Positions 1-9,679 are shown, counted from the stretch's first letter. The stretch is 64,000 nt of DNA from PALSA-1003 sp963791945 (GCA_963791945.1 CAWBUD010000002.1:2232001-2296000), one strand, 5' to 3'. A program made the numbers and translations. The notes: generated by a model from the letters alone, not told the origin.

Positions 1-15
1 CCCGCTAGAGACGCT

Positions 16-573
16 TCAGGCGTCGTGGGAAGGATTGGGGTACGGCGACGGCATGACCGAGTGCGCCCAGCCGTACAGGCGCTGGCGGCGCGACTGCGGC
101 CGCTGGTGCAGGAAGCGCTCCAGCTCGATCAGCGCGCGGCGGTAGCTCTCGCGCTTAAACTCGATCACGCTCTCCAGCGGGATCCAGTACTCGTGCCAGC
201 GCCAGGCATCGAACTCAGGATGGTTGGTGGCGCGCAGCGAGACATCGCTATCGAGGCCGACAAGCCGCAGGAGGTACCAGATCTGCTTCTGGCCGCGGTA
301 GCTGCCGCGGTATTCGCGCTTGATCCAGTGGGAGGGCACTTCGTAGCGAATCCACTCGCGCGTGCGGCCCAGGACCTTCACGTGCCGCGCATCGAGGCCG
401 ACTTCTTCCTTGAGCTCCCGGTACATCGCCTGCTCGGGCGTTTCACCGGGGTCGATTCCGCCCTGCGGAAACTGCCACGCGTGCTCGCGGACCCGTTTGC
501 CCCAGAAAACCTGGTTCTTCGAGTTGGCGATGACCAGCGCGACGTTCGGGCGATAGCCGTCACGGTCCAGCAT
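16..573 (-). CDS. rppH: RNA pyrophosphohydrolase RppH (Nudix hydrolase)
   Basis: This Nudix hydrolase removes pyrophosphate from the 5' end of primary transcripts in the cytoplasm and so starts 5'-end-dependent mRNA decay. The protein is 185 aa. The Nudix box lies at about residues 38-60, with the metal-binding REXXEE core at 52-57 (RELKEEVG). The N-terminus MLDRDGYRPN and the WQFPQGG segment are typical of the RppH subgroup, which separates it from other Nudix enzymes. I chose the ATG at 573 because it gives this family N-terminus; a GTG three codons upstream is also open. It lies 104 bp downstream of the HtrA-like gene on the same strand and may have its own promoter. Confidence 0.93.
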   Translation of the reverse strand: MLDRDGYRPNVALVIANSKNQVFWGKRVREHAWQFPQGGIDPGETPEQAMYRELKEEVGLDARHVKVLGRTREWIRYEVPSHWIKREYRGSYRGQKQIWYLLRLVGLDSDVSLRATNHPEFDAWRWHEYWIPLESVIEFKRESYRRALIELERFLHQRPQSRRQRLYGWAHSVMPSPYPNPSHDA

Positions 574-677
574 CGCGACCACCTTAATTCAGCAAGTTAG
601 GTGCATTCTTCCACACTTAGCCCTGGACTGCCAAGCACGAGCCGCCTGCCGGCACCGATGCGCCGACCGGCGAAGTG

Positions 678-1748
678 TCAGCGCGAAGGATATTCTCGTG
701 GCGTAACGGACAGTGTGAGCCTCTGGTCGCGACGCAGCACCGCGACTTCGACCGGGTCGCCGATCCTGCCTCCGGTCAGAACCCGCTGCAAATCATCGAC
801 GCCGGCGATCGCCGTTTCGCCCAGTGCGACGATGATGTCGCCCACGCGCATTCCGGCAAGCGCCGCGGGCGAATCGCGAGCCACTGATTCGACACGCGCG
901 CCGCTTTCCTTCGGTAGCGCGAAATGGCGCACCACGCGGCGCAACAGCGGCAGATCCTGCGCGCTGACACCGAGGTAGGCGCGCCGCACGCGGCCTTCAC
1001 GGATCAGGGCGATAGCGACGCGCTCGGCCGTATTGGACGCGATGGCGAAGCAGATCCCCTGCGCGGGGAGGATCACCGCCGTATTCACGCCGATCACGGC
1101 ACCGACCGAATCGATCAGCGGGCCTCCCGAATTGCCGGGATTGAGCGCCGCATCGGTTTGGATGATGTTGTCGAGGAGCCGCCCCGTCGCGCCTCGCATG
1201 GAGCGGCCGAGGGCGCTGACGATACCTGCGGTGACCGTGTGCTGGAAGCCATAGGGACTGCCGATCGCGATCGCGAGCTGCCCGACCTGCACACGCGTCG
1301 AATCGGCGAGTCGTCCGTACGCGAGGCCCTCGGCGCCGATCTTGACCACCGCGAGATCGGAGTCCGGGTCATCGCCGACAAGCTCGCCGTCGACGGTCCG
1401 TCCGTCGGGAAGCGTCGCTTGCAGCGCGCTTGCACCTCCGGCGACGTGACTGTTTGTGACCAGATAGCCGTCGGGAGTGATGATGAATCCGGAACCCGCG
1501 CCCTCGCGCGGCTGGGCTCGACGCGACGACCGTTCCACCCGGATGTGCACGACCGTAGGCCGCACGCGCGCGACGGCGGCGGTCACCGCGCGCGAATACG
1601 CGTCGAGGAGTGCGCCGTCGGACTCGAGGGGACCTTCGGGCGCGGGCATGCCCGGCGCGGGCGCTTCGTTCAGAACCGCCTTGACCGCGACGCCCGGGAG
1701 ACGATCGAACGGAACCATGCCGCCCAAGTGGCGGCCCGGACCGTCCAT
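678..1748 (-). CDS. HtrA/Deg-like trypsin-fold serine protease with one PDZ domain
   Basis: This is a 356-aa protein of the S1C (HtrA/Deg) serine protease family. The catalytic triad is visible as His101 (TNSHVAGG), Asp131 (DSDLAVV) and Ser207 (NPGNSGGPL). A single PDZ domain fills about residues 260-350. Most HtrA proteins are periplasmic, but no signal peptide or N-terminal membrane segment can be seen, so a cytoplasmic location is possible. The family degrades or refolds damaged proteins. The ATG lies one base after the stop of the upstream PNPOx-fold gene, so the two are probably translationally coupled, which supports this start. An internal Met34 would give a shorter N-terminus. Confidence 0.87.
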   Translation of the reverse strand: MDGPGRHLGGMVPFDRLPGVAVKAVLNEAPAPGMPAPEGPLESDGALLDAYSRAVTAAVARVRPTVVHIRVERSSRRAQPREGAGSGFIITPDGYLVTNSHVAGGASALQATLPDGRTVDGELVGDDPDSDLAVVKIGAEGLAYGRLADSTRVQVGQLAIAIGSPYGFQHTVTAGIVSALGRSMRGATGRLLDNIIQTDAALNPGNSGGPLIDSVGAVIGVNTAVILPAQGICFAIASNTAERVAIALIREGRVRRAYLGVSAQDLPLLRRVVRHFALPKESGARVESVARDSPAALAGMRVGDIIVALGETAIAGVDDLQRVLTGGRIGDPVEVAVLRRDQRLTLSVTPREYPSR

Positions 1749-1749
1749 T

Positions 1750-2316
1750 TCAAGCGTGCGTGACCTCTTCCGCCGTGCCGGCCCGAAGCTTCAGGCGACC
1801 GTGCTCCGCCGTCCGGGCCGGCGGCTCCCCCCGCAGGGCGGCGTGCGCGAGCTCCAGCAGCCGAATCCTGCGGCGCGAGCGTTCGTCCCAGTACTCCGCA
1901 TGATCGACGTTCACGCGGAGCAACGCGAGACGCGGATCCAGAGGGCCCTGCGTGAACCAGGTTTCGACGCGCTCGTTCCAGAGCGCGAAGATCCGGTCCG
2001 GATCGTAGATGAGCCGCGCATAGCCCGAGAGCGAAACGTAGACGCCGCGGCCGGGATCGCCGTAGGTTGCGCTCACACGCGGATTGGTTTCGATGTCGAG
2101 CGCGAGGCTGCCGTCGCTCGGCACGAAAAACCACAGCACGCCGTCGTCGTCCAGCTGCTGCGTCAACAGCGGCCGGCTCGCCGGCATGAACCGGCGGTCG
2201 GTCGCCGTAACCATAGCCACGGAGCCTTCGCCGATGAGCGCTCGAAGCCTTGCCGCGGCCTCGCGCGCGTCGAGCTCGCGAGCGGTATCACCAGTTTCGT
2301 TCGTCGCCATGTTCAT
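1750..2316 (-). CDS. Pyridoxamine 5'-phosphate oxidase-fold general stress protein
   Basis: This is a 188-aa flavin-binding split-barrel protein of the general-stress-protein 26 type. The pattern includes SVAMVTATD near the start, LWFFVPSDGS, then NPRVSATYGDPGRGVYVSLSG and the C-terminal DHAEYWD, all typical of the family. Relatives bind FMN, FAD or F420, but the substrate is unknown and true PdxH activity is not implied. I chose the ATG at 2316 (MNMATNETG) over an in-frame TTG at 2355; the ATG at 2310 is an alternative. It sits 48 bp downstream of the broken csbD and is coupled to the HtrA-like protease, so the three probably share the sigma54 promoter at about 2618-2633. Confidence 0.82.
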   Translation of the reverse strand: MNMATNETGDTARELDAREAAARLRALIGEGSVAMVTATDRRFMPASRPLLTQQLDDDGVLWFFVPSDGSLALDIETNPRVSATYGDPGRGVYVSLSGYARLIYDPDRIFALWNERVETWFTQGPLDPRLALLRVNVDHAEYWDERSRRRIRLLELAHAALRGEPPARTAEHGRLKLRAGTAEEVTHA

Positions 2317-2364
2317 CGGTCCTGTTGCGCGTCCGCTCCCGGTTCGCGCACCCAATCGACGCGT

Positions 2365-2562
2365 TCAGTGCACGCGAGCGCGACCTCGAGCCTGCTTTCC
2401 GGCATCGTCGCGCGAGATGCCGTACGCTTCCTGTATCTTGCCCATCAATTCTTCTCACCTTCCCTGGACTTCGCGCAGCGCGTCGTCGGTCAATCGCCCC
2501 CATTGCTGCTTGATCCTGCCTGCGATCTGCTTCTAGTGGCCCTCGAGTCGATCCCAATTCAT
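2365..2562 (-). pseudogene. CsbD-family stress protein, interrupted by two in-frame stops
   Basis: Read from the ATG at 2562, the frame gives MNWDRLEGH, a TAG stop, KQIAGRIKQQWGRLTDDALR, EVQGR, a TGA stop, then EELMGKIQEAYGISRDDAG and ends at 2365. The whole 66-codon length matches CsbD/YjbJ proteins, which typically have a NWKQ...KGKVKEQWGKLTDDD core and a GKIQEAYG motif. The first stop (TAG, 2533-2535) occupies the conserved Trp position, so TGG to TAG is the likely change. The second (TGA, 2455-2457) falls where CsbD proteins carry Arg or a similar residue, consistent with CGA to TGA. No frameshift is needed. The gene still has a good sigma54 promoter. Without readthrough it makes only a nine-residue peptide. 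Confidence 0.85.
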
Positions 2563-2617
2563 TGCATGGCTCCGAGTCGCGATTCAGAACGCACGTGCGG
2601 CGATCATGAGACTCATG

Positions 2618-2633
2618 TGCAACGCTCATGCCA
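2618..2633 (-). promoter_or_regulatory. Sigma54 (-24/-12) promoter upstream of csbD
   Basis: On the minus strand the sequence is TGGCAT-GAGCG-TTGCA, preceded by C. It matches the sigma54 consensus TGGCAC-N5-TTGCA at every position except the last base of the -24 element. The conserved GG and GC are 10 bp apart, as required. The start of transcription would fall near 2608, about 46 nt upstream of the csbD ATG. Confidence 0.72.
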
Positions 2634-2862
2634 GTGTCATTTTGTGCCGCCGAAACAAGGTCCTCGCCGCTCGAGGTGCGAGCGACGGCGAGACAACCGG
2701 TAATTCTTGCCGGAACGCTTGACAGACCTTGATCGGCGCAGGCGACCGATTGCGGCGAGCTTTCTAGCAGCGAAAAAAGCGGGGCGAAGAGGACCGGAGG
2801 AGAGCTTGAGAACTCCGTCCGCGCTTGAGGATACCTTCGCGGCGAGAGCGCCGCCGCGTGCG

Positions 2863-3030
2863 TTACGTCTTGCGCCGGAATAAACCAACGAGCAGTGACA
2901 CGAGGAACAGTGCGAGAAAAATGAAGAACAGCACCTGCGCGATTTCCACGGCGCCCGCTGCGATGCCTCCAAAGCCGAAGAGCGCGGCGACGAGCGCGAT
3001 GACGAAGAATACGATGGCGTAATGCAGCAT
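2863..3030 (-). CDS. DUF1328 (YtjA-like) small membrane protein
   Basis: This is a 55-aa peptide beginning MLHYAIVFFVIALVAALFGF and ending LLVGLFRRKT. It has two hydrophobic helices (about residues 4-20 and 30-50) separated by GGIAAGAVEIAQ, which is the signature of the DUF1328/YtjA inner-membrane family. Function is unknown; relatives are common in stress-gene neighbourhoods with CsbD and BON proteins. The ATG at 3030 is about 80 nt below the predicted start of a sigma54 promoter at 3121-3135, so expression probably depends on sigma54 and an activator such as the one encoded at 4441-5574. Confidence 0.88.
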   Translation of the reverse strand: MLHYAIVFFVIALVAALFGFGGIAAGAVEIAQVLFFIFLALFLVSLLVGLFRRKT

Positions 3031-3120
3031 GTAGGCTCCCTAAGCGTCAGTTCTTCCGTCGAAGCGGCGGCGGCTCGAGCTTCTGCCCGTCGGCGCAACC
3101 AGTCATCGCTGTTTCTGAAG

Positions 3121-3135
3121 GCAATCCGCGTGCCA
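3121..3135 (-). promoter_or_regulatory. Sigma54 (-24/-12) promoter upstream of DUF1328 gene
   Basis: On the minus strand the sequence is CTGGCAC-GCGGA-TTGCC. It matches TGGCAC-N5-TTGC exactly, with GG and GC 10 bp apart. Transcription would begin near 3110, about 80 nt upstream of the DUF1328 start. No other feature is visible in the 275-bp gap 3031-3305. Confidence 0.75.
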
Positions 3136-3305
3136 GGCCTTGCGCTCCCGGGCCTGGGTAGGCTCCGACTGGACATTCGGCGCAGCCCGCGTGACGGCCA
3201 CGCTCGGGCAAGGAAAAGATGACAAAAGCGGAAGAAATTGCTTGGCAGCGCAGCCGCGCCCGTGCCGACGCATCGCGTGTGGACGCCGGGGCCGTATCCG
3301 GGCTT

Positions 3306-3692
3306 CTAGTGCGCTACGTGCTGCAGCGTATCGAGAAAGCGATCGTATTCGCCCGACTTGTCGAAGAACGCGTCGGCACCGACCAATTCGCATTCGCGGC
3401 GGTATTCAGCGCTCGCGTAGTTCGAAAGCACGTAGATCTTCGGCGGCGAGGTGACGGGCGTCTGGCGGACCTGGCGCACGACTTCGATTCCGTTGCCTTC
3501 ACGAAGGCGTATGTCGGTGACGATGACATCCGGCTTCGTTTCGGCGATTGCCGCAACCGCGTCGTCCTCTGACTCCGCAAAGCCGACTACGACAAACCCG
3601 CCAATTGAAAGCAGATTATCGATGATCCGCCTGCGGATAAGCGGCGAATCTTCGACGAGGAATACGCGTACGAGTGCTGTCTCGACCTGCAC
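3306..3692 (-). CDS. Stand-alone receiver (CheY-like) response regulator
   Basis: This is a 128-aa protein made only of a receiver domain. The acidic pair lies at 14-15 (VEDSP), the phospho-acceptor Asp at about 60 (VIVTDIRL), the switch Ser at about 90 (YVLSNYAS) and the conserved Lys at about 112 (FFDKSGEY). There is no output domain, so it probably acts by protein contact or as a phosphate relay or sink. It starts with GTG, 6 bp after the LuxR-type regulator gene, and is probably co-transcribed with it. The likely partner is the large histidine kinase encoded at 6281-9679. Confidence 0.87.
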   Translation of the reverse strand: MQVETALVRVFLVEDSPLIRRRIIDNLLSIGGFVVVGFAESEDDAVAAIAETKPDVIVTDIRLREGNGIEVVRQVRQTPVTSPPKIYVLSNYASAEYRRECELVGADAFFDKSGEYDRFLDTLQHVAH

Positions 3693-3698
3693 GCCTCA

Positions 3699-4352
3699 TC
3701 AGCCCATCAGGTTGTGCTTCAACGCGTAGGCGGTCAGATCGGCGTTGCGCGAGCATTCCATCTTCTGCAGGATGCGGGTCCGATAAGTGCTGATCGTCTT
3801 GACCGATAAATGCACTTCGTTCGCGATCTGGGTGACGGTCTTGCCGCAGGCGAGCTGCACGAAGATCTGGAACTCGCGATTCGAGAGCTTGCGATGCGGA
3901 GGTTCGGGCGCGTTGCCCGATGCTTCCAGCGCCAGAGCCTCTGCCAGCGACGGACTGATGTACTTGCGGCCCGAAGCGACGGTTCGTATCGCCTCGAGAA
4001 GGTCCTTCGCCTCCCCCGCCTTGGGAAAGAACCCGCTCGCCCCCGCGCGCAGCAGATTCACCGCGTACTGTTCCTCCGCGTGCATGCTAACGATGAGGAT
4101 CGGAAGCTCAGGCCGACGGCGCCGCAGTGTGGCGACCGTTTCGACGACCGACGCGTCCGGCAGCGAGATATCGAGCATGACAATGTCGAAACCCTCCGCC
4201 ATCGCCAGCTCCAGGGCCGAGGCCGCGGTGCCGGCCTCGCCGCCCACTTCGAGATCGTCGGTGCGGTCGATGAGCTGCCGGAAGCCGGCTCGCACGAGCG
4301 CATGGTCGTCTACGACCAGGACCCGCTTCTTTCGGGTTATGACGGCTTCCAT
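3699..4352 (-). CDS. NarL/FixJ-family response regulator (receiver plus LuxR HTH)
   Basis: This is a 217-aa two-domain regulator. The receiver has the acidic pair at 15-16 (VVDDH), phospho-Asp61 (IVMLDISLP), Ser89 and Lys111 (GFFPKAG). The C-terminal LuxR helix-turn-helix contains LSNREFQIF and the recognition region VHLSVKTISTYRTRI. I chose the ATG at 4352 (MEAVITRKKR) because it starts just before the first receiver strand; an upstream in-frame extension to 4424 looks non-coding and overlaps the promoter at 4396-4424. LuxR regulators usually pair with HisKA_3 kinases, which is the type encoded at 6281-9679. It is a good candidate to bind the TGTAGGA-N5-TCCTACA palindrome at 5681. Confidence 0.92.
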   Translation of the reverse strand: MEAVITRKKRVLVVDDHALVRAGFRQLIDRTDDLEVGGEAGTAASALELAMAEGFDIVMLDISLPDASVVETVATLRRRRPELPILIVSMHAEEQYAVNLLRAGASGFFPKAGEAKDLLEAIRTVASGRKYISPSLAEALALEASGNAPEPPHRKLSNREFQIFVQLACGKTVTQIANEVHLSVKTISTYRTRILQKMECSRNADLTAYALKHNLMG

Positions 4353-4395
4353 GAGGGAATTCTGACGCGGTGCGCTCAACGGATCGGATGTAAGC

Positions 4396-4424
4396 ATTCT
4401 AGACCTCCCGCGCGATTGGACCAA
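4396..4424 (-). promoter_or_regulatory. Sigma70-type promoter for the LuxR-type regulator
   Basis: On the minus strand TTGGTC (-35) and TAGAAT (-10) are separated by exactly 17 bp. The -10 box is 44 bp upstream of the ATG at 4352. It would allow the two response regulators to be transcribed independently of the sigma54 activator gene upstream. Confidence 0.55.
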
Positions 4425-4440
4425 CCTTCAGGCTCCGGCC

Positions 4441-5574
<1,134 letters not shown>

Positions 5575-5680
5575 GGCTTGGATCTCCGGCAGTCGTTTTC
5601 GACGACGCCATGTTCGCTTGCGTTGGAAGGCGAGAATATCGGTGAGCGTCCGTTTCTGCTGTCAGCGAATTAGGCAGCCC

Positions 5681-5699
5681 TGTAGGACTAATTCCTACA
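5681..5699. promoter_or_regulatory. Perfect inverted repeat TGTAGGA-N5-TCCTACA, candidate operator
   Basis: A 7-bp perfect inverted repeat with a 5-bp spacer (TGTAGGA CTAAT TCCTACA) lies about 107 bp upstream of the sigma54 activator gene and about 580 bp upstream of the kinase gene. Its dyad symmetry and 19-bp size suit a dimeric LuxR-type regulator. Related imperfect copies lie at 10238-10256 and 27789-27807, both upstream of stress-type genes. Confidence 0.5.
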
Positions 5700-5914
5700 A
5701 ATTGCCGGATCTTTTCGACCGATGAGGAGGACCGCCAACGCCCGAAGCGTCACGGCTGGGATGGTGCAGCGGGCCCAGCATTCGGCCCAGCGCGGGCGCG
5801 AGAAGGGAAACGCTTCGCTGGAGGCTGGCCCCGCTGCAAGCGGAGTGGTGCAAGCGGCGTGCCATCGCGTCTGCAAGGGCATGGAAGAGTCTGCGAGCTC
5901 GTGACGCGCGCATG

Positions 5915-5947
5915 ATCTTGCAAGATTTGCGGCGCGATTTGTACAAA
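5915..5947. promoter_or_regulatory. Two palindromes upstream of the kinase sigma54 promoter, candidate enhancer sites
   Basis: ATCTTGCAAGAT (5915-5926) and TTTGTACAAA (5938-5947) are perfect palindromes 73-105 bp upstream of the -24 element at 6020. That is the usual position range for sigma54 activator binding sites. Apart from these, the operator at 5681 and the sigma54 promoter, the 706-bp gap 5575-6280 shows no convincing gene. Confidence 0.35.
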
Positions 5948-6019
5948 CGGGTGCGTGAGCCCATCGTTCTGTTCGCGAGGTATTGGTCACGGTCGACCGC
6001 ACAACCCAACTCACCCGCG

Positions 6020-6034
6020 TGGCACGGATGTTGC
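6020..6034 (+). promoter_or_regulatory. Sigma54 (-24/-12) promoter upstream of the sensor kinase
   Basis: The plus strand reads TGGCAC-GGATG-TTGC, an exact match to the sigma54 core with GG and GC 10 bp apart. Transcription would start near 6046, leaving a leader of about 235 nt before the GTG at 6281. The divergent sigma54 activator gene is the natural candidate to drive it. Confidence 0.75.
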
Positions 6035-6280
6035 GCGATGCCAGCTCGTAGTCTTCCGCTGATATGTTGTCCTGGTCATTCCGAATTCACGCATCGAAGA
6101 TCGCATCATTGTCGGCAAATTGCGTCTCTGCCGGCGCGGAAAATCGTCGGACGCGATCGAACGCTTTTTCGCGTCGTCGCTCCCGCCTCGGCGGAGCGTG
6201 GGGCCCGCCCGCGATCGGTGGCTGCCTGCATGGGGTAAGATGGGGAGCGTCGCCTACTTTTTTCGTCCCAGCTCCCTGAT

Positions 6281-9200
6281 GTGAACTATCGCCTCGACTG
6301 GGTGCGCTCGCTTCCGTGGGCGGCGGGCGTCGTCGTCCTGCTCGGACTCGTCGTCGCCTTCATCGGCGGCTGGTACGTCGCTTCCTGGCACGAGCTCGTG
6401 CCTCCCCCGCAGGGCGTCGAACGCGTGCAGTACGACACGGCATTGGCGTTCGTTTTTGGCGGCCTGGCACTGGCGGCGCACGCGCTGCGCTGGCGCGCGG
6501 TCGGCAGCGCATGCGCCGCGGTTCCGATCGCGCTCGGATTGCTGCGGCTGCTCGCCTACGGCTTGCCGGGAGTGATGGACGTGCGTCCGATCGTCGCGGA
6601 TCCCTGGCTGCCCTACGGCGCGGGCAACTACAATGACATGAGCGTGCTCACGGCGCTGGTGCTCGTACCGCTCGGCTTGGCACTGGCCGCGCTCGTGCCG
6701 AGAACGCCGAGCCCCGCGCGCTCGGTGTTCACCACGCTCCTCGCGGCGATCGGCCTGGCACTCGCGTCGCTTCTGGTCGTGGCCGCGTGGACAGGCGGGA
6801 TGGCTGCGTCCCAGTGGCTGTTCCTCACCGGTGGCGAGCGCATGAGCGGCATGCTGTCGCTGCTGCTCGCCGGCGGATTGCTGGCGCACGTGCTGCTGCG
6901 AAGCGAAGACGAGCAGCGCGCGATCCGACGCTGGACGCCGGGCATCGTCTGGTTCGCCGCATTCGTGTGCACCCTGGTGCTGTGGCGCGCGATCAGCGTG
7001 CAGCAGGCGCACTACATCGACATCGGTACCCTGCTGGTCGCCTCCGACATCAAGAACCGCATCGAGCGCACGATCGGCGCACGCATCCGTCAGCTCGAGA
7101 GGCTCGCCGAACGGTCCCAGATCTACGAGTTCACGGAGGACCGGTGGGAGCGGGACGCGGCGACCTTGGTGAATGAGGTCCCCGAATTCCAGGCGATCGC
7201 CTGGTCTGATCCGAATCTGGTCGTCCGCTGGGCGGTGCCCGATGCGCAGTCGGCGCGCGTCGGCGAGAGCCTGCGTTCGGACGCCGAGCGCTCGCGCGCC
7301 ATCGACGAGGCGCTGCGCACGAAGCACGTGGTCGTGTCGCGGACCGTCGACCTGCGAGCCCCGGCCGTGCGCGGCTTCCTCATTTACGTCCCTGTATTCG
7401 CCGACGGGTCCGTGCGCGGCGTCGTGTCGGCGAGCGTCGGAGGAAACTGGCTGGCCGCCATCCTCGACGGTCGCTTCGCCGATTTCCAGGTCGCGCTGCT
7501 GGAAAACGGTGAAGTCACCAACGTGCTCGGCAACAGTGACAACGCCGCCGGCTCGGAATGGACGCAGGAGCAGACCGTTGATATCGGCACGGTGCGCTGG
7601 ACCCTCAGGGTCGCGCCGACCCGCGATTACCTCTACCGCACCGACTCGGTCCTGCCCGAGTCGTCCCTTGCCCTGGGCACGGCGCTCGCCACGCTGCTCG
7701 GTCTGTGCACCTTCCTGTTCCAGACTGCGCGTCGCCGAGCCCGCGCGCTCGCTTCGAGCAACGCGCGCCTGCTCGAAGACATCCAGGCGCGCCGCCAGGT
7801 GGAGCAGGCGCTGCGCGAGACGGAGCAGCGTACCCGGCTCATCATCGACGCGATCAAGGATTGCGCGATCTACATGCTCGATCCCCAGGGACGCGTAGGC
7901 AGCTGGAATCCCGGCGCCGAAACCCTCAACGGTTACACGCGGCAAGAGATCATCGGCCAGCATTTCTCGATCCTCTACGCGCCCGATCGGGAAGAGCCGC
8001 CCGAGGCCGAGCTCACGCTGGCCGCGCGCTACGGCTCGTTCGAGGAGGAGTGCTGGCATCAGCGCAAGGACGGAACGCGCTACTGCGGTGACGACATCAT
8101 CTCGGCAATCCGCAACGAGCACGGCCTGCTGCAGGGGTTCGCAGTCGTTACTCGCGACGCCACGCCGCGCATCGCGCTGCGCGAGCAGACCGAGCGGTCG
8201 CGCGACTTCTACTTCGCACTGTTCTCGGGCTTCCCCACGCTGGTTTGGCGGGCCGACAGCAACGGAGCGTGCGATTATCTGAACCACGCGTGGCTCGACT
8301 ACACCGGCCGCCCGCGGGAAGCGCAGCTCGGCACCGGCTGGCTCGAAGGCGTACATCCGGACGACCGGTCCCGGTGGCGCGAGACCTTCGAGCCGGCGTT
8401 CGCGGCGCGGCAACCGTTCGAAATCGAGTTCCGCCTGCGGAAGGCCGACGAAACGTTCGGCTCGATGATCTGCACGGGCCGTCCCTATCACGACATGGAA
8501 GGACGCTTCTCGGGCTACCTCTGCTCGTGCTACGACAACACGGCGCGACGCGCCATGGAGCTCGCGTTGCAGGAGAGCGAAGCGCGCTACGAGGGGATGA
8601 CGGCCAACGTGCCCGGCATGGTCTTCGAGCTGGTCCGCGACGCCGAAGGTCGTCTGTCGTTCACCTACGTGAGCCAGGGCGGCGAGCCGCTCACCGGACT
8701 GCCGGAATCCGCGCTTCGGGCCGATGCCGATGCGTTCTTGGGGTTGATCTCGTCGAGCGAGCGCACCCACCTCGAGGCCACGCTCGACGCGTCGGCGGCG
8801 CAGCTCACGAACTGGTATTGGTCGGGAAGGCTCGTGCCCGCCCACGAAACCAACGAGAAATGGATCAACATCCGAGCGCGACCGCGCAAGCTAGACGGCG
8901 TCGTCGTCTGGGACGGGCTCGTGTTCGACGACACGCAGGCCCGGCTTGCGCAGCTCGAGATCGAGCGCTCGCGCGAAGAATTGCGCTCGCTCTCCCGGCA
9001 TCTCCAGACCGTTCGCGAGGAGGAGAAGGCGCGGATCGCCAGAGAGGTCCATGACGAGCTCGGCTCGACGCTGACCGCGCTCAAGATGGATCTCGATTGG
9101 CTCGCCGAGCATCTGGCCGACGCGCCGGCCCCGGTCGCTCAGAAGCGCATGGAGATCGGCAAGCTGCTCGAGGCCGCTGTGGCCGCCACACGCAGGATCG

Positions 9201-9679
9201 TGACCGATCTGCGTCCGAGCATCCTCGACGACCTCGGACTGTCGGCAGCGCTGCGGTGGCAAGCTGCGGAGTTCCGCAAGCACACCGGCACGCGCGTCGC
9301 CGTTGAAACACCCCCGTCGGATCACGGCATCGGTCGCGACGCCGCGCTGACGCTCTTCCGCATCTTCCAGGAAACGCTCACCAACGTCGCGCGGCACGCG
9401 CGAGCCACTGAGGTCGCGGTGAACCTTTCCGTGACTGACGCGGTCCTGGTGCTGCAGATCCGCGACAACGGCATCGGACTGTCCGAAGAGGACCTGCGCA
9501 AACCGACCTCGCACGGCATTCGCGGCATGCGCGAGCGTGCTCAGCAATTGGGCGGCGACGTGTCGGTAACCGGCAGCTCTGGAGCCGGGACGACGGTCGT
9601 CATCTCGGTTCCGAGAGCCAAACGCGCACCACCCGAGCCGGTCGCCGCGGCTCCGGCGCCGGAAGCTATGAGACCTTGA
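6281..9679 (+). CDS. Membrane-bound multi-PAS sensor histidine kinase (HisKA_3 type)
   Basis: This is a 1132-aa membrane kinase. The first 235 residues hold about six or seven hydrophobic segments. A periplasmic CHASE-like region follows (about 250-455), then another membrane segment near 465-485. Three PAS-type sensor domains occupy about 520-895. A HisKA_3 dimerisation domain carries the phospho-acceptor His924 in IAREVHDELGSTLTALK, and a C-terminal HATPase_c contains LTNVARHA and the G1 box DNGIG. HisKA_3 kinases normally phosphorylate NarL/LuxR regulators, and one is encoded at 3699-4352. The start is GTG at 6281. The last 14 bp overlap the convergent BON gene. The signal sensed cannot be told from sequence. 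Confidence 0.9.
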   Translation: MNYRLDWVRSLPWAAGVVVLLGLVVAFIGGWYVASWHELVPPPQGVERVQYDTALAFVFGGLALAAHALRWRAVGSACAAVPIALGLLRLLAYGLPGVMDVRPIVADPWLPYGAGNYNDMSVLTALVLVPLGLALAALVPRTPSPARSVFTTLLAAIGLALASLLVVAAWTGGMAASQWLFLTGGERMSGMLSLLLAGGLLAHVLLRSEDEQRAIRRWTPGIVWFAAFVCTLVLWRAISVQQAHYIDIGTLLVASDIKNRIERTIGARIRQLERLAERSQIYEFTEDRWERDAATLVNEVPEFQAIAWSDPNLVVRWAVPDAQSARVGESLRSDAERSRAIDEALRTKHVVVSRTVDLRAPAVRGFLIYVPVFADGSVRGVVSASVGGNWLAAILDGRFADFQVALLENGEVTNVLGNSDNAAGSEWTQEQTVDIGTVRWTLRVAPTRDYLYRTDSVLPESSLALGTALATLLGLCTFLFQTARRRARALASSNARLLEDIQARRQVEQALRETEQRTRLIIDAIKDCAIYMLDPQGRVGSWNPGAETLNGYTRQEIIGQHFSILYAPDREEPPEAELTLAARYGSFEEECWHQRKDGTRYCGDDIISAIRNEHGLLQGFAVVTRDATPRIALREQTERSRDFYFALFSGFPTLVWRADSNGACDYLNHAWLDYTGRPREAQLGTGWLEGVHPDDRSRWRETFEPAFAARQPFEIEFRLRKADETFGSMICTGRPYHDMEGRFSGYLCSCYDNTARRAMELALQESEARYEGMTANVPGMVFELVRDAEGRLSFTYVSQGGEPLTGLPESALRADADAFLGLISSSERTHLEATLDASAAQLTNWYWSGRLVPAHETNEKWINIRARPRKLDGVVVWDGLVFDDTQARLAQLEIERSREELRSLSRHLQTVREEEKARIAREVHDELGSTLTALKMDLDWLAEHLADAPAPVAQKRMEIGKLLEAAVAATRRIVTDLRPSILDDLGLSAALRWQAAEFRKHTGTRVAVETPPSDHGIGRDAALTLFRIFQETLTNVARHARATEVAVNLSVTDAVLVLQIRDNGIGLSEEDLRKPTSHGIRGMRERAQQLGGDVSVTGSSGAGTTVVISVPRAKRAPPEPVAAAPAPEAMRP

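Noticed and set aside
6254..8845. 863-codon minus-strand frame opposite the sensor kinase
   Set aside because: The plus-strand kinase has clear PAS, HisKA_3 and ATPase motifs; the antisense product is Arg/Gln/Ala-rich with no fold.
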